Positions 33,331 through 42,709 of a stretch of DNA of 64,000 nt are shown one piece after another. Both the position numbers and the translations under genes were made by a program. Source of the stretch: Bosea beijingensis (GTDB taxonomy: Bacteria > Pseudomonadota > Alphaproteobacteria > Rhizobiales > Beijerinckiaceae); contig NZ_CP132359.1 in NCBI RefSeq assembly GCF_030758975.1, positions 3,075,366-3,139,365 of the forward strand, written 5' to 3'. Below the pieces are notes generated by a model, which worked only from the letters and a program-made list of their open reading frames with translations, made no database searches and had not been told where the DNA came from. Every line of letters starts with the position of its first letter. Position 1 is the first letter of the stretch.

Positions 33331-35127
33331 TCAGTTCTGGACGAAATTCGTCGGCAGCGGACGGACAGCCGGGCCGGAGAAGGTGCCGGGCTTGGCGTCG
33401 ACCGGGTCGGCATGGCTGAAGCCGAGTGCCGCGGCCGGGCTCGGGCCGGCGATCGGCGCACCCGACGGGCCGGCGGCCCTGGCGCGGGCGGTCGCGACAT
33501 TGACCGGTTTGCCCGGCGTGCTTGCGGTGCGCGAGACGGCGGCGAACAGGGAGTTCAGGCCGCCGCGATCCATCTCGGCGGTATCCTCGGGCTCTTCCGG
33601 GACCGGAACGGAGCGCTGCGTCACGGTCGCGAAGCTGACGCCGCCTTCGCGCGGGCGCACCGGCGGCAGCGAGGCGGTGACAAGGCGCCCTTCGCTGGCC
33701 TGGGCGAGAGCCTCCGGAGCGCTGGTGCCACGCAGCGAGGCGATCGCGGCGTCGGCGAGAGCGGTCGGCCGCATCGGCGGCAGCGGGGCGTTAATCGGCT
33801 GGCCCGCGACGACGATCTCGCTCGGGCTGGCAACCTCGCCGGGGCGGCGTGGCGGCAGGGAGGCGAGCACCAGCTTCTGCTCGGGCTGAGGCGCGAAGGC
33901 GAGCGCGCCGCCGGCCGCGGGCAGCGCGGCGATCTGGACGGGCGCGCCGTCATCCGCGGGCAGTGACAGGCCACGCGGACGCGCCAGCGGCAGTGGCGCG
34001 TCGATCAGTTGCGGCCGGATCTCCTGCGGGCCACGCTGGGGCGCGGCGGCTGCCACCTGAGCCGGGGCCTGCGGGGCGGGAGCGGGTTGCGGCGGAGCGG
34101 CATTGACCTGCGGCGCCAAACGTTCCGAGCGCTCGCGCGTCAGCGCGCGCATGGCAGGCTCGGCCTGTTGTTGCTGTCCCAGGACGACGGCGAGGCGGCC
34201 GCCATCCGGCGAATTCGCATCGCCATAGGCGTTGGTGTTGGCATAGGCCATGACCGTCGGCTGCTGGCGCGGCGCGGCGCGGCGGCCGCGCGCGGCCGGG
34301 CGGGCATCGGCCTCCTCGTCGTCGCCGCCGAAGAGCGACGCCCAGAGGCTCTTGCGGCCCGACGCCATGACGGCGCCCTCGTCGAGCTCGGCGGTGGCAT
34401 AGCCGGCGACGGCGCCGCCGCCGGACAGGATTTCCGCCTTGGCGAGCTCATAGCCGCCGAGTGGCTGGCCGTCGGCCGGCAGATGCACGGTTTTCTCGTC
34501 GGGAAAGAGCCGCACGAGCTGGTCACGCGTCATGCGCGGCCAGGAGCGGACCGAGCCGACATCGAGATGCACGAAGGGCGTATGCGCGTTCGGATAGAAG
34601 CCGACGCCGCCGCGCTGAAGCCGCATGCCGATTTCGCGGATGCGGGCGGTCGGCGTATCCGGCAGGTAGAAATCCATTGCCTTGCCGAGCATGTGCTGGC
34701 TGTTCTTGGCGACGGCCCGCGACCGGCGACGCAGCATCGCGTTGGTGCCGGGGGCGCGATAGGAGGAAACGACGTGGAAGGGCTGGTCGGAGCCGAGCTG
34801 GCGCTGGACCTCCCAGACGACGTCGAAGAGCCGCGGGTCCATGCGGGTCGGCTCGTCAGTGCGCCAGTCGCGCAGGGCCCAGTTCAGTTTCTCCAGCGCA
34901 GCGCCGTCGTAGCGGCCGTCACGCTTGAAGGTGACGGTCGTATCTTCCTTCGTATGCATGTGCCGGATGGTGATGGTGCGGGTATCGCCGTTGGCGGCGG
35001 CATTCTGCGTGCCGCGGATACCGACCAGCGATGCCACCAGAGCCAGGCCGAGCGCCAGCGCCTTTCGCGCGGTCGGCTTGATGCCGGACGGCGCGCATCC
35101 TGCAAGCGTGGCGATTGTCCTGCCCAA
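33331..35127 (-). CDS. DUF882 (M15-type) peptidoglycan peptidase-like protein with long tail
   Basis: A 598-residue exported protein. A signal segment (LALGLALVASLVGIRG) is followed by a DUF882/YcbK-type domain at about 50-215, with zinc-site blocks SSYRAPGTNAMLR, HMLGKAMDFYLP and FVHLDVGSVRSWPR, as in the MepK-type D,D/L,D-endopeptidases. The rest, about 350 residues, is Ala/Pro-rich and low complexity, with repeats of the kind LPPVRPREG, LPPRRPGE and LPPMRPTALA. This tail is likely a flexible reach across the periplasm. The neighbouring 35304 gene is an L,D-transpeptidase, so both act on the cell wall. Confidence 0.88.
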   Translation of the reverse strand: MGRTIATLAGCAPSGIKPTARKALALGLALVASLVGIRGTQNAAANGDTRTITIRHMHTKEDTTVTFKRDGRYDGAALEKLNWALRDWRTDEPTRMDPRLFDVVWEVQRQLGSDQPFHVVSSYRAPGTNAMLRRRSRAVAKNSQHMLGKAMDFYLPDTPTARIREIGMRLQRGGVGFYPNAHTPFVHLDVGSVRSWPRMTRDQLVRLFPDEKTVHLPADGQPLGGYELAKAEILSGGGAVAGYATAELDEGAVMASGRKSLWASLFGGDDEEADARPAARGRRAAPRQQPTVMAYANTNAYGDANSPDGGRLAVVLGQQQQAEPAMRALTRERSERLAPQVNAAPPQPAPAPQAPAQVAAAAPQRGPQEIRPQLIDAPLPLARPRGLSLPADDGAPVQIAALPAAGGALAFAPQPEQKLVLASLPPRRPGEVASPSEIVVAGQPINAPLPPMRPTALADAAIASLRGTSAPEALAQASEGRLVTASLPPVRPREGGVSFATVTQRSVPVPEEPEDTAEMDRGGLNSLFAAVSRTASTPGKPVNVATARARAAGPSGAPIAGPSPAAALGFSHADPVDAKPGTFSGPAVRPLPTNFVQN

Positions 35128-35303
35128 TCTGTCTGACCCGTCTCGGTGCCCCCGCCGAAGCGGTGCGATAAACGTGAACGAACAGTTGCGGAGAAGCGTT
35201 AACGTCTCGTTAGCGAGCCGGCAATCGCGACGCCGAGAATTTCTTCCGGAAGGGGGCTAAAGTCGGATCATGGCGAAAAGGTGCCCATGGGTGAGGGCCC
35301 CGT

Positions 35304-37220
35304 TCAGCCGCCCTGCTGCTCCAGAGCCTGCCGGACCAGCCTGTGGAAACCATAGACATCGTCGAAGCGGGTGATCTGCCCGTCATCGCCGACAACGATG
35401 GTGTTGTAGACGAGGTGGATCGGCAGAGGCTGCGGCAGGTTGATGCGGCGCTCGCCCGAGCCGATCAGGCGCTTCAGTCGCTCATGCGACCATTCCGGGC
35501 CGAGCACCTGGTCTGCCAGCGCGAAGGGATTCTCGACGCGGACGCAGCCATGGCTGAGCGCGCGGCGCTCTCCGGCGAAGAGGCGGCGATTCGGGGTGTC
35601 GTGCAGGTAGACGGCATGCTCGTTCGGGAACATGAACTTGATCCAGCCGAGCGCGTTGCGCTCGCCCGGGGGCTGGCGCACCGAGATGCCGCCGCCCTTG
35701 GTCCGGGTCACGACATAGCCGCGCTTGGCGGCATATTCCGGATCGGCCGCGAGACCGGGCAGGAACTCCTTCTTCAGGATCGAGGGCGGCACGTACCAGG
35801 ACGGGTTGACGACGACGTGGTCCATCTTGTGCGAGAAGATGGGTGTGGCCGAATCCGGCTTGCCGATGATGGCGCGGGTCTCGTACACGACCTTGCCGGA
35901 GCGCATGACGCGCACGCGCATCTCCGGGATGTTGGCGATGATATGGTCGGTGCCGAGGTCGGGCGGCAGCCAGCGCCAGCGCTCCATCTGCGCGACGATA
36001 TCCTCCTCGCCGCGCGCACTCGCGGGTTTGCCGAGCGCGGCCAGCGTGCGCTCGCTCAGGATGCCGTTGGCGGGCAGGCCGGCTTTCTTCTGGAAATCGG
36101 TCAGGGCCAGCGCGGTTGAGCGGTCGAAGACGGGCTCTTCGCTCGGGCCCAGGCCGAGGCGGGCGCGCACCAGCGGGACGCGCTCGTCACGCATGCCGAG
36201 CTTGAGCGGCGGGCCGGCGGGGATGCGCACCAGCGGCGTGTCGTCGAGATGCTCGCGCATCTCCGCCAGCTTGGCCTTGAGGCGGCGATAGCCTTCATGC
36301 GGCGGATTGTAGGCCGCGAGCACGGCGCCGGCGTCATTGGCACCGGCAAGCTCCGAGAGCACCTCGGTCGCGGAGGGCAGGTAGAGCGTCGGAGTGATCA
36401 GCTTCGAGAGCTGGCGCGGGTTGAGCCGGCCGCCCCGCGCGTCGCGGGCATAGAGCACGGCGATGGCCGAGAGGCGGATATCGGCCTCGGCGAGCTTGGC
36501 CTTGTCGCTCGCCTCGAAGGCGGGCAGGCCATAGTCGTTCGGGCGCAGGCCATCCTCGGCCGCACGGCCGAGCTGCGTCGCGATGTGCTTGCCGGCCTCG
36601 TTCCAGCCTTTGGCGCCAACCCAGAACGGGCGGTTCTCATTGGCCTTGTAGGCGGCGGCGATCTCGTTGCGCTCGCGCTCGCCGAGGCGGCGCAGCATCA
36701 GGGCTTCGGGCAAGGCGGCGGCGATCGCGGCGGAGAACTCGGAGCCCGGCGGCAATTCGACGGCGACCTTCGGCACATCCGGCAACGGCACCAGTGGCTC
36801 GACGGTGCGCAGCGGCCCGCCTTGCGGGGCGATCTCGACCGGTTCCGGTGATTTGACGACAGGGGTCAGGGCCGGGTCGGCCGCCGGCATCTCGACGGCG
36901 GGAATATCGAGCGTGACTGCTTCCTCGGTGGTGTCGAGGGGGGCGGCTGCATCCTGCTTCGTCGGGTCCTGCGGGCGGCTGCCGGGCGTCACCGTGCCTG
37001 TGGCGATCTCGGCATCGGCGGAGGGGATAGCGGCGGTCGCTGCCTGCGCGGCGGGAGCTTGCGGCGCCACATCGGGCAGCCTGAGCTCCGGCTGCTCGGG
37101 CAGCGGGATGCCGAGTGTCGCATCGGTGTTGAGAGGGGTCTCGGCGCTAAGCGGGAGGCATCCCAGGATGATGGCCAGGGCGGATGCCGAGGTCAGTTTC
37201 GCCCATTGGCGAGGACGCAT
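35304..37220 (-). CDS. L,D-transpeptidase (YcbB/LdtD-like)
   Basis: A 638-residue exported enzyme that makes 3-3 cross-links in peptidoglycan. The signal peptide is SASALAIILGCLPLSA. A proline/alanine-rich stretch covers about 25-155, then a scaffold domain, a peptidoglycan-binding helix bundle (FDRSTALALTDFQKKAGLPANG split over two blocks), and the YkuD catalytic domain with SHGCVRV at 556-562, Cys559 being the nucleophile. ATG 37220 is chosen because it yields the signal peptide. Confidence 0.93.
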   Translation of the reverse strand: MRPRQWAKLTSASALAIILGCLPLSAETPLNTDATLGIPLPEQPELRLPDVAPQAPAAQAATAAIPSADAEIATGTVTPGSRPQDPTKQDAAAPLDTTEEAVTLDIPAVEMPAADPALTPVVKSPEPVEIAPQGGPLRTVEPLVPLPDVPKVAVELPPGSEFSAAIAAALPEALMLRRLGERERNEIAAAYKANENRPFWVGAKGWNEAGKHIATQLGRAAEDGLRPNDYGLPAFEASDKAKLAEADIRLSAIAVLYARDARGGRLNPRQLSKLITPTLYLPSATEVLSELAGANDAGAVLAAYNPPHEGYRRLKAKLAEMREHLDDTPLVRIPAGPPLKLGMRDERVPLVRARLGLGPSEEPVFDRSTALALTDFQKKAGLPANGILSERTLAALGKPASARGEEDIVAQMERWRWLPPDLGTDHIIANIPEMRVRVMRSGKVVYETRAIIGKPDSATPIFSHKMDHVVVNPSWYVPPSILKKEFLPGLAADPEYAAKRGYVVTRTKGGGISVRQPPGERNALGWIKFMFPNEHAVYLHDTPNRRLFAGERRALSHGCVRVENPFALADQVLGPEWSHERLKRLIGSGERRINLPQPLPIHLVYNTIVVGDDGQITRFDDVYGFHRLVRQALEQQGG

Positions 37221-37326
37221 GGTCGCTATCCCGATTGCTGCCGAACCCCGCCATTCCTGCGTGACTCGGCTGGTTGAGACAAGATGCGGCGGCGCAACAG
37301 ACCGCCTCATTTCGATTGGTCGCGGT

Positions 37327-38823
37327 TCAGGCCGCGTCGGTTTCATCGCCGTTCGATTCGCTCTCGATCAGCCCGTAATCCTTGAGCTTGCGGTAGAGCG
37401 TCGAACGGCCGATGCCGAGCTTGCGCGAGACCTCGGACATGTGGCCGCGGTAATGCGCGAGCGCGAAGGTGATGATCTCGCGTTCGAGATCGTCGAGCTT
37501 GCGCATGTCGGAGCCAGTGACGAGATCGAGCGCGTTGGGATCGCGCACCGGCATCTGGATGATGCGCGGCGGCGGCTCGCCTTGCGCATCGGGGCGTGCG
37601 AGCGGGGCAGGGGCCGGCGGAATGCGGACCTCGTAGCCGTCCATCTGCGCGGCGATCTGCGGGAATTCGGTGGTGTCGAGCTCGGGGCCATCAGCCAGGA
37701 CCACGGCGCGGAAGACCGCGTTCTCGAGCTGGCGGACATTGCCCGGCCAGTCATAGCCGGTGATCAGGGCCGCGGCCTCGGCGGTGAGCCCGGTAAGCTT
37801 GCGGCCCTCCTCGGCGGCGAAGCGGGCGAGGAAACCACGCGCGAGATCGGCGATGTCCTCGCGGCGCTGGCGCAAGGGCGGCAGCGTGATCGGGAAGACG
37901 TTGAGGCGGTAGTAGAGGTCCTCGCGGAACTCGCCGCGCTTCACCTGGTCGAGCAGGCTCTTGTTGGTGGCCGAGATCAGGCGGATGTCGACGCGCACCG
38001 ATTTCTTGCCGCCGACGGGGTCGACCTCGCCCTCCTGAATGGCGCGCAGCAACTTGACCTGCGCATCGAGCGGCAATTCGCCGACCTCGTCAAGGAAGAG
38101 CGTGCCGCCATTGGCCTCGACGAACTTGCCGAGATGGCGCTCGGTCGCGCCGGTGAAGGCGCCCTTCTCATGGCCGAACAGGATGGATTCGACGAGATTA
38201 TGCGGGATCGCACCGCAATTCACGGTGACGAAAGGCTTGCCCTTGCGGTCGCTGGAGCCCTGGATCGCGCGCGCCAAAACCTCCTTGCCGACGCCCGACT
38301 CGCCCTCGATCAAGATCGGGATGTTCGATTTCGCCGCACGCTCGGCCAGGCGCACGACGCGGGCCATGTCGGGACTCTTGGTCGCGAGGTCGCGGAAGCC
38401 GAGCGTGTTCGAGGCGCGGCGCTTGATGTGGCGCAGTTCATGTTCGAGCGCGCCGAGCTTCAGCGCATTGCGCAGCGAGACCTGCAGACGCTCGGCGCCG
38501 ACCGGCTTGACCACGAAATCGACGGCGCCCGCTCGCATAGCAGTGACCACGGTCTCGATCGAGCCGTTGGCGGTCTGGACGATGACGGGAATCTCGATGC
38601 CGCGTTCGCGCAACGCCGCGAGCACGCCCATGCCGTCAAGACCGGGCATGTTGAGATCGAGCACGACCGCGCTGAAGCGCTCGCCCTCCGGTACTCCGAG
38701 CAGGGCCAGTGCCGCATCGCCGTTCTCGGCGCTGGCGACATCATAGCCGAAGCGCTTCAGCATGGCGTCGAGCAGGCGGCGCTGGACGGGGTCGTCATCG
38801 ACGATGAGGACGGTGTCGGTCAT
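37327..38823 (-). CDS. Sigma-54-dependent response regulator, NtrC family
   Basis: A 498-residue protein. The receiver domain is at 1-125, with acidic pocket Asp9-Asp11, phospho-acceptor Asp56 (VVLDLNMPG) and Lys106. The AAA+ domain has Walker A GESGVGKE at 174-181, the sigma-54 contact loop GAFTGA at 221-226, and Walker B LFLDEVGEL. A C-terminal Fis-type HTH follows (RKLGIGRSTLYRKLKDYGL). The complete GAFTGA loop means it can activate sigma-54 promoters. No histidine kinase is adjacent, so its partner is elsewhere. It reads away from pepF. Confidence 0.95.
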   Translation of the reverse strand: MTDTVLIVDDDPVQRRLLDAMLKRFGYDVASAENGDAALALLGVPEGERFSAVVLDLNMPGLDGMGVLAALRERGIEIPVIVQTANGSIETVVTAMRAGAVDFVVKPVGAERLQVSLRNALKLGALEHELRHIKRRASNTLGFRDLATKSPDMARVVRLAERAAKSNIPILIEGESGVGKEVLARAIQGSSDRKGKPFVTVNCGAIPHNLVESILFGHEKGAFTGATERHLGKFVEANGGTLFLDEVGELPLDAQVKLLRAIQEGEVDPVGGKKSVRVDIRLISATNKSLLDQVKRGEFREDLYYRLNVFPITLPPLRQRREDIADLARGFLARFAAEEGRKLTGLTAEAAALITGYDWPGNVRQLENAVFRAVVLADGPELDTTEFPQIAAQMDGYEVRIPPAPAPLARPDAQGEPPPRIIQMPVRDPNALDLVTGSDMRKLDDLEREIITFALAHYRGHMSEVSRKLGIGRSTLYRKLKDYGLIESESNGDETDAA

Positions 38824-39023
38824 GGCACCTCGAAAGCCCGTGCAACATGAAAGAAATCTTGGACGCAGGCGGAATCACCTGTTCCGTTCTGGGGCATGGT
38901 CGGCCAGAAGGGTTAAGCGGGGTTTAAGCTGCGGCCGAAGGCAGCGGTGCGACCGCCGTTGATCGCTTGGCCTGTGCCGGCCTAAGGATAGGGCTGGTTT
39001 CAGTTCGCAGAGGTATCGAGCGA

Positions 39024-40865
39024 ATGGGTTTTCATGACACCGTCCTGCGTTCCGCCGCCAAGGCGGGGGCGGCAAAATCGGTCCAGACCACCGACGATCT
39101 GCCGGAATGGGACCTGACCCATCTTTATCCCGGCACCGAATCACCGGAGTTCAAGGGCGATCTCGAACGCGGCCTCGTGGAAGCGCAGGCGCTGGCCGGC
39201 AGCTATCGCGGCAAGCTCGCGGAACTCGCGGCAGCATCCGACGGCAGCCAGACGCTGGCGGCCGCGGTGAAGAGCTATGAAGGCCTCAGCGATCTGCTCG
39301 GCCGGATCGGCGCCTATGCCGGCCTAGTCTATTCCGGGGACACCACCGATCCGCAGCGCGCCAAGTTCTATGGCGACACGCAGGACAAGCTGAACGCCGC
39401 GATCACCGAACTCCTGTTCTTCGAGCTCGAACTGAACCGGATCGAGCCGAACCTGCTGGCGAAGGTCGCTGCCCAGGCGCCGCTATCGCACTGGAAGCCG
39501 TGGCTGGAGGACCTGGCCAAGGACAAGCCGCACCAACTCGACGACCGGATCGAGGCGCTGTTCCACGAGAAGTCGATGACGGGTTCTGCCGCCTGGAACC
39601 GGCTCTTCGACGAGACAATCGCCTCGCTCCGCTTCACCGTCGATGGCGAGGAGCTGACGCTCGAACTCACGCTCAACAAGCTGCAGGACAGCGATGGCGA
39701 AGTGCGCCGCAAGGCGGCGGAAGCGCTGAGCACGGTGTTCCGCAAGGAGCTCCGCATCTTCGCGCTGATCACCAATACGCTGGCCAAGGACAAGGAAATC
39801 TCCGACCGCTGGCGGAAATTCGAGGATGTCGCGGATTCCCGGCATCTCGCCAACCGGGTCGAGCGAGAAGTGGTCGATGCTCTCGTCGCTGCCGTGCGCG
39901 AAGCCTATCCGCGCCTGTCGCATCGCTATTACCGGCTGAAGGCGAAGTGGTTCGGCCGCGAGGAGCTGGACTTCTGGGATCGCAACGCGCCGCTGCCTCA
40001 GGTCGAGCAGCGCACGATTCCCTGGACCGAGGCGCGCGAGACCGTGCTCTCGGCCTATGGCGCCTTCTCGCCGGAGATGGCGGCGATCGCCAAGCGCTTC
40101 TTCGACGAGCGCTGGATCGACGCGCCGCCGCGTCCGGGCAAGGCGCCGGGTGCCTTCGCGCACCCCACGGTGCCGTCCGCGCATCCGTATGTGCTGCTGA
40201 ACTACCAGGGCAAGCCGCGCGACGTGATGACATTGGCGCATGAGCTCGGCCATGGCGTGCATCAGGTGCTGGCGGCGCCGAACGGAGCCTTGATGGCGCC
40301 GACGCCGCTGACGCTGGCCGAGACGGCGAGCGTCTTCGGGGAGATGCTGACCTTCCGCAAGCTGCTCGACTCGACCAATGACAAGAAGCAGCGCAAGGCG
40401 ATGCTGGCGGCCAAGGTCGAAGACATGATCAACACAGTGGTGCGCCAGATCGCCTTCTATACCTTCGAGCGCAAGGTCCATGAAGCCCGCCGCGAGGGCG
40501 AGCTGACGCCGGAAGCGCTCTGCGAGATCTGGATGAGCGTGCAGGCGGAGAGCCTCGGCCCGGCGATCCGGCTGTCGGCAGGGTATGAGCCCTATTGGTG
40601 CTACATCCCGCACTTCATCCATTCGCCTTTCTACGTCTATGCCTATGCCTTCGGAGATTGTCTGGTGAACTCGCTCTACGGCGTCTACCAGAACGCCGCC
40701 GAGGGCTTCCAGGAGCGCTATTTTGCGCTGCTCTCGGCCGGTGGCAGCAAGCCTTATGGCGAATTGCTGGCGCCCTTCGGCCTCGACGCGAAGGACCCGG
40801 GCTTCTGGCAGATCGGCCTTCGGATGATCGAGGGCATGATCATCGAGCTGGAAGGGATGGAGTGA
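39024..40865 (+). CDS. pepF: M3-family oligoendopeptidase F
   Basis: A 613-residue cytosolic zinc peptidase that cleaves short oligopeptides. The zinc motif is HELGHGVHQ (HExxH), with the downstream Glu in LAETASVFGE. The N-terminal lobe (PEWDLTHLYPGTESPEFKGD) is typical. ATG 39024 is fixed by the AGAGG ribosome site 11 bases upstream and by the start of conserved sequence. The gene is monocistronic and followed by a dispersed repeat. Confidence 0.95.
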   Translation: MGFHDTVLRSAAKAGAAKSVQTTDDLPEWDLTHLYPGTESPEFKGDLERGLVEAQALAGSYRGKLAELAAASDGSQTLAAAVKSYEGLSDLLGRIGAYAGLVYSGDTTDPQRAKFYGDTQDKLNAAITELLFFELELNRIEPNLLAKVAAQAPLSHWKPWLEDLAKDKPHQLDDRIEALFHEKSMTGSAAWNRLFDETIASLRFTVDGEELTLELTLNKLQDSDGEVRRKAAEALSTVFRKELRIFALITNTLAKDKEISDRWRKFEDVADSRHLANRVEREVVDALVAAVREAYPRLSHRYYRLKAKWFGREELDFWDRNAPLPQVEQRTIPWTEARETVLSAYGAFSPEMAAIAKRFFDERWIDAPPRPGKAPGAFAHPTVPSAHPYVLLNYQGKPRDVMTLAHELGHGVHQVLAAPNGALMAPTPLTLAETASVFGEMLTFRKLLDSTNDKKQRKAMLAAKVEDMINTVVRQIAFYTFERKVHEARREGELTPEALCEIWMSVQAESLGPAIRLSAGYEPYWCYIPHFIHSPFYVYAYAFGDCLVNSLYGVYQNAAEGFQERYFALLSAGGSKPYGELLAPFGLDAKDPGFWQIGLRMIEGMIIELEGME

Positions 40866-40901
40866 GGGCGGGAACTGCCGCCGCCATAGCCGTCTAGCAC
40901 G

Positions 40902-41004
40902 GGTCATCCCGGACAAGCGGCGATAGCGGCGCCGATCCGGAATCCACGCCTGAACCGTTCCGGCATGGACCCCGGATCTTCGCTTCGCTGCGCCCGGGAT
41001 GACC
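40902..41004. repeat. Dispersed intergenic palindromic repeat with 11-bp inverted ends
   Basis: Begins GGTCATCCCGG and ends CCGGGATGACC, perfect inverted ends 103 bases apart, with internal GATCCGGAATCCACGCCTGAAC. This wording is characteristic of a short repeat family scattered between genes in Bosea, Methylobacterium and Bradyrhizobium. It lies between the convergent pepF and outer-membrane protein genes. Confidence 0.7.
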
Positions 41005-41023
41005 GTCGTGGTGTGGCGAAGAC

Positions 41024-42559
41024 CTAGAACTGCACCCTCAAGCCCACCAGCGAGACATTCGCGGTGTAGTCCGAGCCCTGCGCGGTCGAGTTCAGGCGCT
41101 CATGGGTGAAACTCGCGCGCACGGCGAAGGTACGCGTCAGCTTGTATTCGAGCCGCGCGCCGACATTGGTGTAGTCCTCGCGCAGGCCCTGGCCGTCATA
41201 TTCGGTGCGGCTGAAATTGGTGAAGCCGGTGACGGTGAGGTTGCGGCGCAAGGCATGCGCCACTTCCAGCGTCGCGCGCCGCACCGTGGTGCCCGAGGAG
41301 CCGGCGATCGTGGTGTCGCCGAGCTCGGCGCCGCCGCGCAGCGTCACCGTGGTCAATGGCGTCGGCGACCACAGTACCGCCGCATCGCCGACGAAGCCGC
41401 GCAGGTTCTTCAGGCGCGTGTCGTCGTATTTCCGGTCCTGATAGCCGCCCGAGACCTCGCCGGTGAGCTGCTGGCTGATCTCGAAGGTCGAGCCGATCCG
41501 CCCGGTCACGCCGTTCGAGGAACGCATATAACCGCTGGAATCGCTCTTCTCGTCGAAATCGCGCTGGTCGATCTCGGCCTGGACGAAGGGTTTGAAGCCG
41601 GGCGTGACCTCATAAGCGGCGCGCAGACGCAGGCCGTACTGCGTCATGTTGCGGTCTTTCTGCGAGAGCACCGCGCCGTTCGACAGGCGGGCATCCTCGT
41701 AGTCGCTGCGGTCGACCGAGCCGCGCAGCGTCAGTTGCAACCGGTTGATGTCGTGGGTGACGCCGGCGGAGGCGCCATACTGGTAGATCTGCGGGCGGCC
41801 GGTGACGGCGGCGCTCAAGTCGGGTGAGCCCGGGCGCTGCGTGTCGAGCTTGACCCGTGATTCCAGGAGGATGCGGGTGTCGCGCGTCGCATCGAGCCGC
41901 AGGTCGAGATTGCCCTCGGCATCGGGGCGCGAAGCGTCCTTGGCGCGGAAGAATTCGAGATAGCCGCCGCGCAACTGACCCTTGAGCTCATGGACGTTCC
42001 AGTCGGACTGGATCGCCAGCTCGCCCTCGTGCCGGCTATAGGCTGAACCCTTTGCTCCAGGTGTCGATGTGCGTTGCGGATTGGTGTCGTAGCCGATCGA
42101 GTTGGTGATCGCCGGGCGCAAGGTTATCGAGCCGATCCGGATGCCGAGCGCGGCGTAAGGGTCTTCCTCGCTCGCCGGGCGACGCCGGGGCGGCGGCGGA
42201 GCGGGAGGGGGAGGCGGCGGCAGCACGGTGACGGCGGGTTGCGGCGGCCGGAACTGGCGCTGGGTGACGCCGCGAAGCGCCGGCGCCTGAATGGACTGGC
42301 TGGCGCGGGGAGGCTGGCGTCCCGAGACGGCCGAGCCCTGACGCTGGATCATGCCCGCCGGATCGCGAACAGCTTCCGGCTCGGCGGTGGCCGGTGTGAG
42401 GGCTGGCTGCGGGGCCGCGGGCTGCTGGGCAACGTAAGCCGGCGTGCCGGTCCTGAGATTGCCGCGCGGCATCTGCTGCGCCTGCGCTGCCGTATGGGCG
42501 AGCGCGAGCCCGGCCAGGGCCGTGCCGGACAGAAGCAGGGTCGTCACGCGGCCGGACAC
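41024..42559 (-). CDS. Outer-membrane beta-barrel protein
   Basis: A 511-residue protein with a signal peptide (LLLSGTALAGLALAHTAAQAQ), a proline/glutamine-rich plug-like region to about 130 (LPPPPPPAPPPPRRRP), and then about 370 residues of alternating beta strands with aromatic girdles, ending in VSLVGLRVQF, a C-terminal Phe that is the BamA signal. It belongs in style to the BBP2-type barrels of rhizobia. Function may be exopolysaccharide-linked or porin-like; no motif decides. Confidence 0.88.
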   Translation of the reverse strand: MSGRVTTLLLSGTALAGLALAHTAAQAQQMPRGNLRTGTPAYVAQQPAAPQPALTPATAEPEAVRDPAGMIQRQGSAVSGRQPPRASQSIQAPALRGVTQRQFRPPQPAVTVLPPPPPPAPPPPRRRPASEEDPYAALGIRIGSITLRPAITNSIGYDTNPQRTSTPGAKGSAYSRHEGELAIQSDWNVHELKGQLRGGYLEFFRAKDASRPDAEGNLDLRLDATRDTRILLESRVKLDTQRPGSPDLSAAVTGRPQIYQYGASAGVTHDINRLQLTLRGSVDRSDYEDARLSNGAVLSQKDRNMTQYGLRLRAAYEVTPGFKPFVQAEIDQRDFDEKSDSSGYMRSSNGVTGRIGSTFEISQQLTGEVSGGYQDRKYDDTRLKNLRGFVGDAAVLWSPTPLTTVTLRGGAELGDTTIAGSSGTTVRRATLEVAHALRRNLTVTGFTNFSRTEYDGQGLREDYTNVGARLEYKLTRTFAVRASFTHERLNSTAQGSDYTANVSLVGLRVQF

Positions 42560-42709
42560 GGGCGTCGCAGGGCTCCAGAGGGCGGGGCGCGTCGATGGCG
42601 CGCTTGGTTAATGGAGTTAGAACGAACAGGGTTAAGGAGCCGTCAACGCTGTCTGGGCGTGTCGGCAGATGGTGGAAATGGCCGGCGTCGCCGTGCTACA
42701 GCGCCGGCC

